From Enterocloster lavalensis (GTDB lineage: Bacteria; Bacillota; Clostridia; Lachnospirales; Lachnospiraceae): a stretch of DNA of 64,000 nucleotides. Shown piece after piece: positions 16,761 to 24,903 of the stretch. A program made the translations under genes and the position numbers. The first letter of the stretch is position 1. Each line of letters opens with the position of its first letter. The stretch spans positions 62,001-126,000 of the forward strand of contig NZ_CABJCG010000011.1 of NCBI RefSeq assembly GCF_902364025.1. Direction: 5' to 3'. Below the pieces are notes generated by a model. The model was given only the letters and a program-made list of their open reading frames with translations, made no database searches and was not told the origin of the DNA.

Positions 16761-17321
16761 CTACTCCACGTCCTCCAACTTCACCCGATAAACCTCATAC
16801 TCCCACCGCGTCTCCTCGTCCAGCTCCCCATAATCGTTATCCGCTTCCCCCAGAGAATATTCGTCGCGGCGGCCCCGCTGCATGCCACACTGCCAGCCGG
16901 AGCGCACGGCCCGGGCGAAGCGTTCCAGGCAGGTGCCGCTCAGGTAGTCCAGGTCCCCGAAGCAGATGTTCTCAAACTGCCTCCGCATGAAGTCCAGCAG
17001 CTCTGCGTCCGTCAGCTTGTCCTGAGATTCATTTTTATACATGTAAAATAGTTCCTGCAGCTGGCCGAGTACCTCCACATACTGGTCCTGATGGATGTAA
17101 GCCGAATCGCAGAAAGCCTCAATCACAGCGGGCAGAATACTCTCCCCGAACTCGACTCTCCTGCTCTCCTTCAGAGAATCCTCCCGGCAGGCCATCAGCT
17201 CCCGGGCGTCCTTTTCGGTCAATACGAGGCCGTATTGCCCCGTCTTTTCATTGCATCTCAGAATCCTCTGTAAATCCGCCTTCCGCTGCTCTGCCAAAAG
17301 CAGTTCAAACATATTCTCCAT
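16761..17321 (-). CDS. Uncharacterised protein, probably DUF6323 family
   Basis: 186 aa, soluble and largely helical (MFELLLAEQRKADLQRILRCNEKTGQYGLVLTEKDARELM...). The phrase CNEKTGQYGLVLTEKDA and the ending YEVYRVKLEDVE fit my recollection of DUF6323, a clostridial family of unknown function found beside DUF6179 proteins. The upstream gene ends 11 bp before this start, so they form a pair. No catalytic motif, signal peptide or membrane helix is visible. The family name should be treated as tentative. Confidence 0.6.
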   Translation of the reverse strand: MENMFELLLAEQRKADLQRILRCNEKTGQYGLVLTEKDARELMACREDSLKESRRVEFGESILPAVIEAFCDSAYIHQDQYVEVLGQLQELFYMYKNESQDKLTDAELLDFMRRQFENICFGDLDYLSGTCLERFARAVRSGWQCGMQRGRRDEYSLGEADNDYGELDEETRWEYEVYRVKLEDVE

Positions 17322-17332
17322 ACCGTTCTCCC

Positions 17333-18190
17333 TTAAACAATCCGCTGAAGGCAGCCGTGCGCCGCCCCGTTTGCCAGTTCCGCCGCAATCCCGGGAATAT
17401 AGCAGTCCAGGTAAGCCGCCAGCGCCTCGTCTCCCGGAAAATACCGGGCGGCAAGGCGCCGCGACAGCCCCCGCAGTCTCTCCGCCAAACGCTCCCCGGA
17501 GACAGCTCCCACCGCCGCGGCCAGCATTTCATACTTGTCCGGCTCCAGCGCTGTCTCCTCCGGCGAGATTCCCAGCAGCAGATGGACCAGGATCTTTCGC
17601 AGCACAATCTCACCGAGATTGACCGGCAGGTCCCGCCAGCCCTGGCCCCGGGCCGTCAATACCGCTCCGACGTAGTCCGGGGACAGGCTCCCCAGAAAAC
17701 GCTGCTCCGCCCAGATACAGGCCAGATAGCGGTCCACCCGGTCGATCCCCGGCCGTTTCCCAAGATCCCCGGGAACCGGATAGTCCAGCCCTGTAAAATC
17801 CTGCTGCGGATTAAAACGCGGGTCGTACCATTTGAAGAATCCCGGGATGTTCCGCGTCACTGTTGTGCGGTAAACACTGCACCCATATCCGTTAAAGGAT
17901 ACGATCCACTTGTTGTAAAGCTTCCGGGCCTCCTCCGTCCTGCGGATCACCAGGCGGCATCCCAGGTCGTAGGCCTCCCGCGCCGTCAGCATTTCACCGC
18001 CCGACAATTCCCGGTTCTGTCCCGGCCCGCTTCCGGTCTCCTGCGTCTCGCCGATGCAGTAGAGCACCGCTTCCATCAGCTGCTGCGCCGTCTCCCAGGG
18101 CACGGAGGTGCTCGCCTTACTGGTATAGCGCTCCGTCAACTCCTGTACCAGAGAAAGCAGGTCCGCCGCCTCATATCCCATATACGCCAT
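17333..18190 (-). CDS. Uncharacterised protein, possibly DUF6179-like
   Basis: 285 aa, helical, no signal peptide or membrane segment. It opens MAYMGYEAADLLSLVQELTERY and contains TAQQLMEAVLYCIGET and DLGCRLVIRRTEEARKLYNKW. The position directly before the DUF6323-like gene, with an 11-bp gap, and this N-terminal pattern suggest DUF6179, although that family is, as I recall, longer. Both genes are probably one transcriptional unit. I see no evidence for an activity. Confidence 0.55.
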   Translation of the reverse strand: MAYMGYEAADLLSLVQELTERYTSKASTSVPWETAQQLMEAVLYCIGETQETGSGPGQNRELSGGEMLTAREAYDLGCRLVIRRTEEARKLYNKWIVSFNGYGCSVYRTTVTRNIPGFFKWYDPRFNPQQDFTGLDYPVPGDLGKRPGIDRVDRYLACIWAEQRFLGSLSPDYVGAVLTARGQGWRDLPVNLGEIVLRKILVHLLLGISPEETALEPDKYEMLAAAVGAVSGERLAERLRGLSRRLAARYFPGDEALAAYLDCYIPGIAAELANGAAHGCLQRIV

Positions 18191-18284
18191 ATCCCCATCT
18201 CCTTTCCGTGAATTTAGAGTTTACTACAGAAATTTTCACATTTAAAGTCTGGAAATCCGGGAAAATAAGGCTTATAATAGATGC

Positions 18285-18310
18285 AGGGAGAGATGACGGC
18301 ATCTCTCCCT
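18285..18310. terminator. Hairpin between the 285-aa gene and the DUF4241-like gene
   Basis: An 11-bp perfect stem AGGGAGAGATG / CATCTCTCCCT with a 4-base loop lies 42 bp beyond the stop of the DUF4241-like gene. No strong T-run follows on either strand, so termination is likely but not certain. Confidence 0.5.
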
Positions 18311-18351
18311 GTTGCGTTCCTCTTACAAACGGTTCATGTTTCCTTCAAACA

Positions 18352-19458
18352 TCATCCCCGGAAATACGGTGGATTCATAAACGGGACAATCAGCTCCACC
18401 GGCTCCCCCTCCGCATCCAGCGCCCAGTAGCCGCTGTAGATTCCGTCGCCCATTCCGCTGGCAAACATAGCGATTCGGTGCCCGCTCTCCGGCAATTTCC
18501 AGACCACAAAATCTCCGCCCTCCCTCTGGACCTGGGGATGCGCTTCGTAGCTGCGGCGGAACTCCTGGGCAAAATAATCGTCGTACCGGTTCTTGCCGGG
18601 GTTCTCACCGGACCATTTTTCAAGGAAACGGGCGTATTCATCCGCCACCGCGGCGTCGCAGAAGCAGGCCATCCCGGCATCCACTCCGAAAAAGCTGAAA
18701 ACACCCGGCTGATTCAGCTGTTCCACGGTGTATCCCCTGGGCATAGCCAACTCATACCCTTTGACGGGCCGGCTGCTGATCTTTAATTTTGCCGCTGCGA
18801 CCCGCAGTCCCACGATGGGCGAGCGGCAGATACTCAGCTCCACCGGGTAAGCGCCCGCTGGTATGGTCCGGTTCAGGAAGGTAGAATATTTCCGGTCGCC
18901 CAGATATACCAGCGGGTCCGCCAGCACGATTTCACCGCTGGGGAAGTCCGCCTCGCCGATCACAAATGGCTCCAGCAGATCATCCTTCTCAAATAATCCC
19001 CTGAAAAATTCCGCGGGATAACTGGTCTGGTTCAAAAATTTCAGATTCTTCTCAAACGCGGCCTGGCCCGGATGCTTCACCGGCTCCCGTATCTCCTTTC
19101 CGGTCCTGGTGTCCACGAAATATTTCCCGCTCTGATCCGATTTGAATTCCAGGTCCGCGCCCACCGGCAGATAGAGCACGTTCAGCACCGCGGGTTCAAC
19201 GTTGGCCAGGGTGTTGAAGTCCACTACCGCCAGATTTTCCGCATGATCCAGGTATTCCTGGGTATCCAAAGCCCCGAAGGCGACCCACCCGTTTCCGATC
19301 CCGTTGTCCTCCCGGAACAACCATCTCAGCGCAGTTCTCCGCTCCAACACGGACTTGCTCACAATGCAAGCCCCCGCGCCGGAGATGTACTGCCTGAACT
19401 CCTGCTGCGGTTTTGGGGGCTGTTTCTTTTTGGGGACTAATCGATCGAACATTCCCAT
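18352..19458 (-). CDS. DUF2185-DUF4241 two-domain protein (immunity-protein-like)
   Basis: 368 aa, soluble. Residues ~20-115 (ACIVSKSVLERRTALRWLFRE ... NGWVAFGALDTQEYLDH) resemble DUF2185, the Imm33-like fold. Residues ~150-368 resemble DUF4241 (ADFPSGEIVLADPLVYLG, FPSG-type start; GMGDGIYSGYWALDAEG near the end). Both families occur in polymorphic-toxin immunity loci, and the fusion suggests a protein that binds other proteins. No toxin gene is nearby. Domain names come from memory of the families and should be checked. Confidence 0.65.
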   Translation of the reverse strand: MGMFDRLVPKKKQPPKPQQEFRQYISGAGACIVSKSVLERRTALRWLFREDNGIGNGWVAFGALDTQEYLDHAENLAVVDFNTLANVEPAVLNVLYLPVGADLEFKSDQSGKYFVDTRTGKEIREPVKHPGQAAFEKNLKFLNQTSYPAEFFRGLFEKDDLLEPFVIGEADFPSGEIVLADPLVYLGDRKYSTFLNRTIPAGAYPVELSICRSPIVGLRVAAAKLKISSRPVKGYELAMPRGYTVEQLNQPGVFSFFGVDAGMACFCDAAVADEYARFLEKWSGENPGKNRYDDYFAQEFRRSYEAHPQVQREGGDFVVWKLPESGHRIAMFASGMGDGIYSGYWALDAEGEPVELIVPFMNPPYFRG

Positions 19459-19612
19459 GGTAATTCCTCCTCAAGTGTGTTTGGCTCCGCCGCCATATCT
19501 GTATGGTACCAAAAAATTCCTACAAATACAATGTCCGCCAGGCAGAACACCGCTTGAATCCGCGGCATTTATGCGATAAGATGATAGATATTGTACATTG
19601 GAGGAAACGGCT

Positions 19613-20146
19613 ATGATTTTATCGGATCAAACGATCATGAAGCTGCTGGCGGACAAGACCCTGGTGATCTCCCCCCTTGAGGAACGGCAGATCCAGCCTG
19701 CCAGCGTGGATATCCGCCTGGGAAGCACCTTCAGCATCGTGGAGGACCTGTCCACCGGCGTGATTTCCCTGGAGACCGCGGCCAGCTATAAAACCATCCG
19801 GACCGACACCTATATTCTCCTGCCCGGCCAGTTCGTGCTGGCCACCACCATGGAGTATTTTGAACTGCCGGACAACCTGACGGCGTTTGTGGAGGGGAGA
19901 AGCTCTCTGGGGCGGCTGGGTCTGTTTATCCAGAACGCCGGCTGGGTGGACCCGGGCTTCAAGGGTGAGATCACCCTGGAGCTGTTCAACGCCAACCGCT
20001 GCGCCATCGAATTAAAGGCCGGGCGGCGGGTGGGACAGCTGGTGTTCGCTGAGATGGACGCCATGGCCTTGAACCCTTATAATGGGAAATACCAGGGGCA
20101 GCGGGGCGCCACCGGATCACGGGTTTACCTGGACGGCGAGCTGTAA
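19613..20146 (+). CDS. dcd: dCTP deaminase family enzyme
   Basis: Deaminates dCTP for dTTP synthesis, as dUTP or directly dUMP in the bifunctional form. The 177-aa length and motifs match: [15 protein letters not shown], then the nucleotide-binding [20 protein letters not shown] (Glu as catalytic general base), then [14 protein letters not shown] and a C-terminal tail [19 protein letters not shown] 19613 with GGAGGA 7 bases upstream; a TTG 15 bases earlier overlaps that site. Single gene followed by its own terminator. Whether it is mono- or bifunctional cannot be settled by eye. Confidence 0.92.
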   Translation: MILSDQTIMKLLADKTLVISPLEERQIQPASVDIRLGSTFSIVEDLSTGVISLETAASYKTIRTDTYILLPGQFVLATTMEYFELPDNLTAFVEGRSSLGRLGLFIQNAGWVDPGFKGEITLELFNANRCAIELKAGRRVGQLVFAEMDAMALNPYNGKYQGQRGATGSRVYLDGEL

Positions 20147-20161
20147 AACGCCTCTCACAAG

Positions 20162-20194
20162 ACGAGACCGGCCCCAGCGGACCGGTCTCGTTTG
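20162..20194 (+). terminator. Intrinsic terminator of dcd
   Basis: ACGAGACCGG (20162-20171) pairs with CCGGTCTCGT (20182-20191) over a 10-base loop, followed by TTTGATT. It lies 15 bp after the dcd stop and between convergent genes. Confidence 0.8.
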
Positions 20195-20212
20195 ATTCAT
20201 CTTATAATTCCA

Positions 20213-20935
20213 TCAGGTTCTGATCTCCTCCACGTACCGGAGTCCTTCCATTTTTCGGATATCCTCCAGAATCCGTGCATGCTTCTGCCGTTTTCCCAGA
20301 TCCAGCTCGATCATCACGCAGGTGTCCTTCTTGTACCATTTGTTCTCGGAACGCCTGACCAGATTTACAATCCGGATATTCTGATCGTAAAAATACTGAA
20401 TCAGCAACAGCATAAATTCCTCTTTGACTCCCTCGACGTAAATCTTCATGATGCGGGATGTCCCCATCACCATACGGTCAATTATCTTGCAGGTCATGGA
20501 CGACATGAAAATAACCCCGACGCCGCCGAACGCGCCAAAGTAAAATCCGGCGCCAATTGAGATTCCTAACGCCGCCGTCACCCAAAGCGCCGCAGCGGTG
20601 GTGAGCCCCCGGACCTGATTGGTGCCGGTCACAATGATGGTGCCCGCGCCGAGGAAACCGATTCCGCTGATGACCTGGGCCGCCATTCTGGCTAAATCGC
20701 CGCTGCCCCCAAAGTTCCTGGATATGTATTCGTTGGTGATCATGGCAAGGGTCGCCCCGACGCAGACCAGGGAAAAGGTCTTAAGTCCCGCAGGCCTCCC
20801 CTTCATCTCCCGCTCCAATCCGATCAGCCCTCCGCAGATCGAGGCCACGATCATCCGAAACAGCGCCACCACTTCAAAGCGCGTGTCCGAAAACTCCTTC
20901 AAATCATACAAAACATCCCCTAAAAATTCTACCAT
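20213..20935 (-). CDS. MgtC/SapB-family membrane protein
   Basis: 240 aa. The N-terminal ~140 residues hold four to five membrane helices with family signatures: GGLIGLEREMKGRPAGLKT, VCVGATLAMI, ARMAAQVISGIGFLGAGTI and GLTTAAALWVTAALGISIGAG. The C-terminal ~90 residues are a soluble ACT-like domain (MKIYVEGVKEEFMLLLIQYF...). MgtC proteins are tied to growth in low Mg2+ and acid, and modulate other membrane proteins rather than transporting Mg2+. AGGAGGGCGG precedes the ATG. The upstream region is AT-rich, with no riboswitch I could recognise. Confidence 0.9.
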   Translation of the reverse strand: MVEFLGDVLYDLKEFSDTRFEVVALFRMIVASICGGLIGLEREMKGRPAGLKTFSLVCVGATLAMITNEYISRNFGGSGDLARMAAQVISGIGFLGAGTIIVTGTNQVRGLTTAAALWVTAALGISIGAGFYFGAFGGVGVIFMSSMTCKIIDRMVMGTSRIMKIYVEGVKEEFMLLLIQYFYDQNIRIVNLVRRSENKWYKKDTCVMIELDLGKRQKHARILEDIRKMEGLRYVEEIRT

Positions 20936-21099
20936 TTGTCCGCCCTCCTGACATCATTGTCTCCGGGTCCGAAGCAACTTAACTTCCTTACCGGATACTG
21001 ATATAAATATACCATAGGTTCGCTGTTGAAACCAGCTTTGTTTTTGTTCATTTCGACATTATCCTGCACTTTTCGACCGATGGCATATGCCACAATTCC

Positions 21100-21240
21100 T
21101 TGATAAGCCCACCCCCATTTGGTATAATCAAGGAAACGCAATGCTTATCATCAGCCTGGCGGCTGGTGACAAAGTATAATCAAGGAAACGTAATGCTTAT
21201 CATCAGCCTGACGGCTGGTGACAAAGTATAATTTAAAAAC
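21100..21240 (+). repeat. Tandem 52-bp promoter-like repeats upstream of the YesM kinase
   Basis: Two direct copies of 52 bp (21122-21173 and 21174-21225) differ at two positions, and a third, diverged copy begins at 21226. Each starts GTATAAT and includes a CAGCC-loop-GGCTG hairpin. Copy 1 is a full promoter: TTGATA at 21100-21105, 17-bp spacer, TATAAT at 21123-21128. The others lack an obvious -35. About 380 bp separates the flanking genes; the rest is AT-rich. Confidence 0.75.
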
Positions 21241-21311
21241 GTATCTCTGATCGACAGCCTTTGGCTGCCGGCAATACGTATTAACGACACACCAATGAAA
21301 GGCAGTCCCCC

Positions 21312-23021
21312 ATGAACACATTCAAGACAGCGTCCCTCTCCCGAAAGCTGTTCTCCAGCTTCATTATCAGCTTTATGCTTCCCATGATCCTGGTCAGCTG
21401 CCTGGTCTCCTACCTGTTCAGCAGCCGTCAGTACCGCGAGATCAACAATCAGGCGGTCAATAACATGAAGCTGATCTCCGCCTATATCACCAAGTACATC
21501 AACGATATCGACAATATCACCAAAGCCCCCTACTACCACTCCTACTTTCAGTCCAGGTCCTCCATGGACGACCTGACTCCTTATGAGCAGAACCAGGTCA
21601 GCAAGGAAATCGGCCAGCTGCTTCAGCTGACCACCTATTCCCGGGAGGACTTCGGGGACCTGGTGGTCATGTCCGACGAGAAGGTTCTGTACTTCAATTC
21701 CACGGACTGGTACCAGTACCTGCCCACCGTCAATCCCTTAACCTCCCGCCAGTGGTACCTGGAAGCCATGGAGCAGCAGGGCCGGATCGCCATCGTACCC
21801 CAGGACGAGCAGGATCCATCCCAGGAATTCATCGACACCGGCAGCTTTTACATTTCCCGAAAGCTGAACAATATCTTTTCCCCGGAACAGGACAATATCA
21901 TCATGGTCAACCTGAAAACCGACGCCCTGGAGAATCTGTTTTCCAGCCTCACCAGCGCCTCACCCCTGATGATTCTCTTCACCAACGACGACGGCCAGCT
22001 GATTTACTCCAATACCCGGGTGGATCAGGCTCTGGTGGATTCCCTGTCCGGACATACGCTTTCCTTCGGGCACAACACCTGGAGCAACTACTCCCAGCGG
22101 CTGGACAACTATCCCCTGACCGTACACGTGCTGTTGTCCAACACCTATATCAAAGATCAGATCACCCGGTTTATGCTGGCAACGCTGCTGTGCTATGTAA
22201 CCGGAGTCTGCATTGCCTACATCCTGTTCCGCAAGGGAAACCGTTGGATCAAAGCCCCCACCTACCACATTAAATCCACCTTAAAAGAGCTGGAGGAGGG
22301 AAATCTCACCTCCCGCTGCCAGCCTCTGCCGGTCCGGGAGTTCAATGAAATCGGCGCCTCCATCAACACCATGGCCCACCAGCTCCAGGAAAAAATCAAA
22401 AATGAATATGAGCTGTCCATTGCCCAGAAAAACCTACAGCTTCAGGCCCTGCAGTCCCAGATCCAGCCCCATTTTATCATCAACACCATCTATAGCTTTA
22501 TCACCTTAAACCAGATCGGGGAGCAGGAAACCTTAAACGACGCGTTTTACTCCTTTGCCCATCTGCTGCGGTACGTGTTAAGCAAGGACAACAGCACCAC
22601 CATCGGAAAGGAGCTGGATTTCCTGGAGGACTACTGCTCCCTCTGCCTGCTGCGGTTCGGCAACCGCCTCTCCTACGAAATCCGCTGCGACGACAGCCTG
22701 CGCCCCCTCTGCATTCCCAAGCTCCTGTTGCAGCCCCTGGTGGAAAATGCAGTCATACACGGCATCGAACCCAGTGAAACGCCCTGTTCCCTGTGCATTG
22801 ACATCCATCGGAACCAGGGCACCCTATATATCATCATTGAAGACAATGGGGTGGGATTTACACCGGAACAGCTGAATTCGCCGGATTCCATCGGAATTAA
22901 AAATGTGGAAACCCGGATTCACATTTGGAATCCCGACGTCCGCCTGTATATCTACCGGGTGGCGGACACCACTATTCAGGCCCTGGTAATCCCGGACCAA
23001 ACCCCGGCGGACCACTCTTAA
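21312..23021 (+). CDS. Sensor histidine kinase, YesM/LytS-type
   Basis: 569 aa. A first membrane helix (~residues 15-38) and a second (~290-310, FMLATLLCYVTGVCIAYILF) enclose an extracytoplasmic Cache-like sensor. After a HAMP-like linker comes the His-kinase domain with QSQIQPHFIINTIYSF, whose His is the phosphorylation site, and the ATP-binding N-box PLVENAVIHGI and DNGVGF. This Pfam HisK_5/HATPase type normally works with an AraC-type response regulator, encoded 25 bp downstream. It converges on the ABC operon ending at 24904, which is its probable target. The ribosome site is weak (GAAAGGCAG). Confidence 0.92.
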   Translation: MNTFKTASLSRKLFSSFIISFMLPMILVSCLVSYLFSSRQYREINNQAVNNMKLISAYITKYINDIDNITKAPYYHSYFQSRSSMDDLTPYEQNQVSKEIGQLLQLTTYSREDFGDLVVMSDEKVLYFNSTDWYQYLPTVNPLTSRQWYLEAMEQQGRIAIVPQDEQDPSQEFIDTGSFYISRKLNNIFSPEQDNIIMVNLKTDALENLFSSLTSASPLMILFTNDDGQLIYSNTRVDQALVDSLSGHTLSFGHNTWSNYSQRLDNYPLTVHVLLSNTYIKDQITRFMLATLLCYVTGVCIAYILFRKGNRWIKAPTYHIKSTLKELEEGNLTSRCQPLPVREFNEIGASINTMAHQLQEKIKNEYELSIAQKNLQLQALQSQIQPHFIINTIYSFITLNQIGEQETLNDAFYSFAHLLRYVLSKDNSTTIGKELDFLEDYCSLCLLRFGNRLSYEIRCDDSLRPLCIPKLLLQPLVENAVIHGIEPSETPCSLCIDIHRNQGTLYIIIEDNGVGFTPEQLNSPDSIGIKNVETRIHIWNPDVRLYIYRVADTTIQALVIPDQTPADHS

Positions 23022-23045
23022 ACACTTAACAGGCGGTGATTGCTT

Positions 23046-24437
23046 ATGAACATATTAGTTGTAGACGACGAACCTTTAATCCACATTTCCATCGAAAAGC
23101 TGATCCACACCTGCTCCGGTGAGGAGACTGTTTTTCATGCATACAACGGCCATCAGATGCTGGACGCCCTCGGGGAACGCGAATTCGCCCTGGCCTTTGT
23201 GGACATTAAAATGCCCGGCCCTTCGGGTCTGGAAGCCATCCGGCAAGCCAGGGAGATCGCGCCCTTCACACGCTATTACATCATGACCGGATTCGATGAA
23301 TTCGAGTACGCCAAACAGGCGATCAAGCTCAAGGTCGACGATTACCTGATGAAACCCCTGGACTTAAAGACCATCCGTGAGACGGTGGAAGCCACCCGGA
23401 GCCAGGTCCATCTGAATCTGGAGCACAAAAAGAACGTGTTCCGCAACTGGCTGGAGAGCACCCTGAACCGAAGGGAGAGCTATTTCAACGAATTCACAGG
23501 CCATTACTGCGGTCTGATGATGGTCAATGTGGATTCCGGCGGCATTTCCCCGGAACAGATCCAGTCCCCGTTTCAGTCCTACGACGGCCACCTGGTGAGT
23601 GTGTTCACCGAGCATGGTCTGATGCTCCTGTGCTTTTCAGAGAAATCCGACTATCTGCTGGAAATGTACCGCAGCCTCTCCGCCTTCCCCTACCCGAAGG
23701 GTCTCACCTGCTTCGCCGCCTCCATCACCAGTGATCCCGGCGAGTTGAAAGCCTCCCTGACCTCCCTGACGGACCGTTCCTGCCTGCGGGTGCTTCTGGG
23801 CCTTGGAAGCTTTTACTACCTGACCCCGCTCATGGACGTAAGCCCGGTCAAGCTGGATTTCTGCCGGACCTGCCTGGAATGGCGGGCCGCCTTTACCGCC
23901 AGGGACTACACCGCATTTTCCAACTGTTCGGAGCTAATCGTAAACCAGTTTTACCGGCATGAAGAGCTGCAAAAGCACCAGGAAAACCTGTGTGCCTTCC
24001 TTTCCCTGACCCTGGACCGCCCCGTAGAAATCCCCCCGGACGCAGCCGCATTAAAAGAACAACTGGCCCAGGCCGCCAGGGAATTCGTGAGCGGCTCGGA
24101 CCAGGACTCCAAAGCCCAGTCCATCATCCGCTTCATCCAGGAACACTACGCGGAAAACCTCTCCACCGCAGAGCTATCCGAACGCTTCGGCCTCTCCGCC
24201 AACCACATCACCAACCTATTAAAGAGCACCCTGGGAATCCGCTACAACGATTACGTCACCCAGCTACGCCTCAGCCGCGCCAAAGAACTCCTCCTCTCCA
24301 CCCGCCTGTCCGTCAAGGAAATCACCACCGCCTGTGGATATTACAGCCAAAGCCACTTTACCAAACTCTTCCTCGAACACGAGGGCTGCACCCCCGCAGA
24401 ATACCGAAAAGACATCGGCGGCAAACCGCCAAAATAA
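23046..24437 (+). CDS. AraC-type response regulator, YesN-like
   Basis: 463 aa. Residues 1-125 are a receiver domain: VVDDEP acidic pair, phospho-acceptor Asp in AFVDIKMPG, Thr/Lys switch residues in IMTGFDEFEYAKQAIKLKVDDYLMKPL. The middle ~230 residues have no clear domain. Residues ~360-463 form the AraC double HTH (ENLSTAELSERFGLSANHI ... CGYYSQSHFTKLFLEHEGCTPAEYRK). ATG 23046 with AGGCGGTGA upstream. It pairs with the preceding kinase. Confidence 0.92.
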   Translation: MNILVVDDEPLIHISIEKLIHTCSGEETVFHAYNGHQMLDALGEREFALAFVDIKMPGPSGLEAIRQAREIAPFTRYYIMTGFDEFEYAKQAIKLKVDDYLMKPLDLKTIRETVEATRSQVHLNLEHKKNVFRNWLESTLNRRESYFNEFTGHYCGLMMVNVDSGGISPEQIQSPFQSYDGHLVSVFTEHGLMLLCFSEKSDYLLEMYRSLSAFPYPKGLTCFAASITSDPGELKASLTSLTDRSCLRVLLGLGSFYYLTPLMDVSPVKLDFCRTCLEWRAAFTARDYTAFSNCSELIVNQFYRHEELQKHQENLCAFLSLTLDRPVEIPPDAAALKEQLAQAAREFVSGSDQDSKAQSIIRFIQEHYAENLSTAELSERFGLSANHITNLLKSTLGIRYNDYVTQLRLSRAKELLLSTRLSVKEITTACGYYSQSHFTKLFLEHEGCTPAEYRKDIGGKPPK

Positions 24438-24573
24438 TCACCCCTCCCGCAAAACTACAGGGGTTCACCAAATCCCCTCCCCCTATGCATCAAAAAACGC
24501 CTCCGCCCGTCATTATACTTTCATACCTCAGTACACTAACGGCCAAAGACGTTTTTATTTTCCCCCGCCCTCC

Positions 24574-24898
24574 CACTCCCTGAAACGCCAGCGTGCGCGT
24601 CACAGACGTCAGGGAGTGAGCGGCAGGGGGGCGGGGATGGAGGCGACTGTGGAGCGGTTTAGAGGGACTTAGGTCCCAGGGACCGGAAAAGGCGGGATTG
24701 CGCAGGGCTCTCAAAGCCCGGAGCAAAGCGGAGGCGGAGGGGCCGGCATAAGGCCGGCGCCGGAGCTCGGAGCGGTGCCCGTCTTTTCCGGTTTCTGGGG
24801 CCTTAGTCCCTCAAACCGCGGAGCCCGGAGCCTCCGTCCCCGCCCCCCTGCCGCTCACGTCGCGATCACCTCAAACCCGCGCACGCGTCCCTTTCACT
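24574..24898. repeat. GC-rich ~325-bp structured inverted repeat
   Basis: Two 81-nt arms (24616-24696 and 24778-24858) are inverted copies, roughly 85% matched by eye. They enclose an 81-nt core with its own hairpins (GGGCT/AGCCC and GCCGGC/GCCGGC). The pairing extends outward through GCGTGCGCG (24591-24599) and CGCGCACGC (24878-24886), and a side hairpin CACTCCCTGA/TCAGGGAGTG lies at 24574-24618. No open frame in it looks real. It lies between two convergent genes, far larger than a terminator, and is much more GC-rich than its neighbours. I do not recognise it. Confidence 0.85.
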
Positions 24899-24903
24899 CC
24901 ATC

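Noticed and set aside
20936..21099. Mg2+ riboswitch (M-box) upstream of mgtC
   Set aside because: None of the conserved M-box segments could be found by eye.
21122..21240. 52-bp repeats as a CRISPR array
   Set aside because: Copies are contiguous, with no unique spacers, and each contains a promoter-like box.
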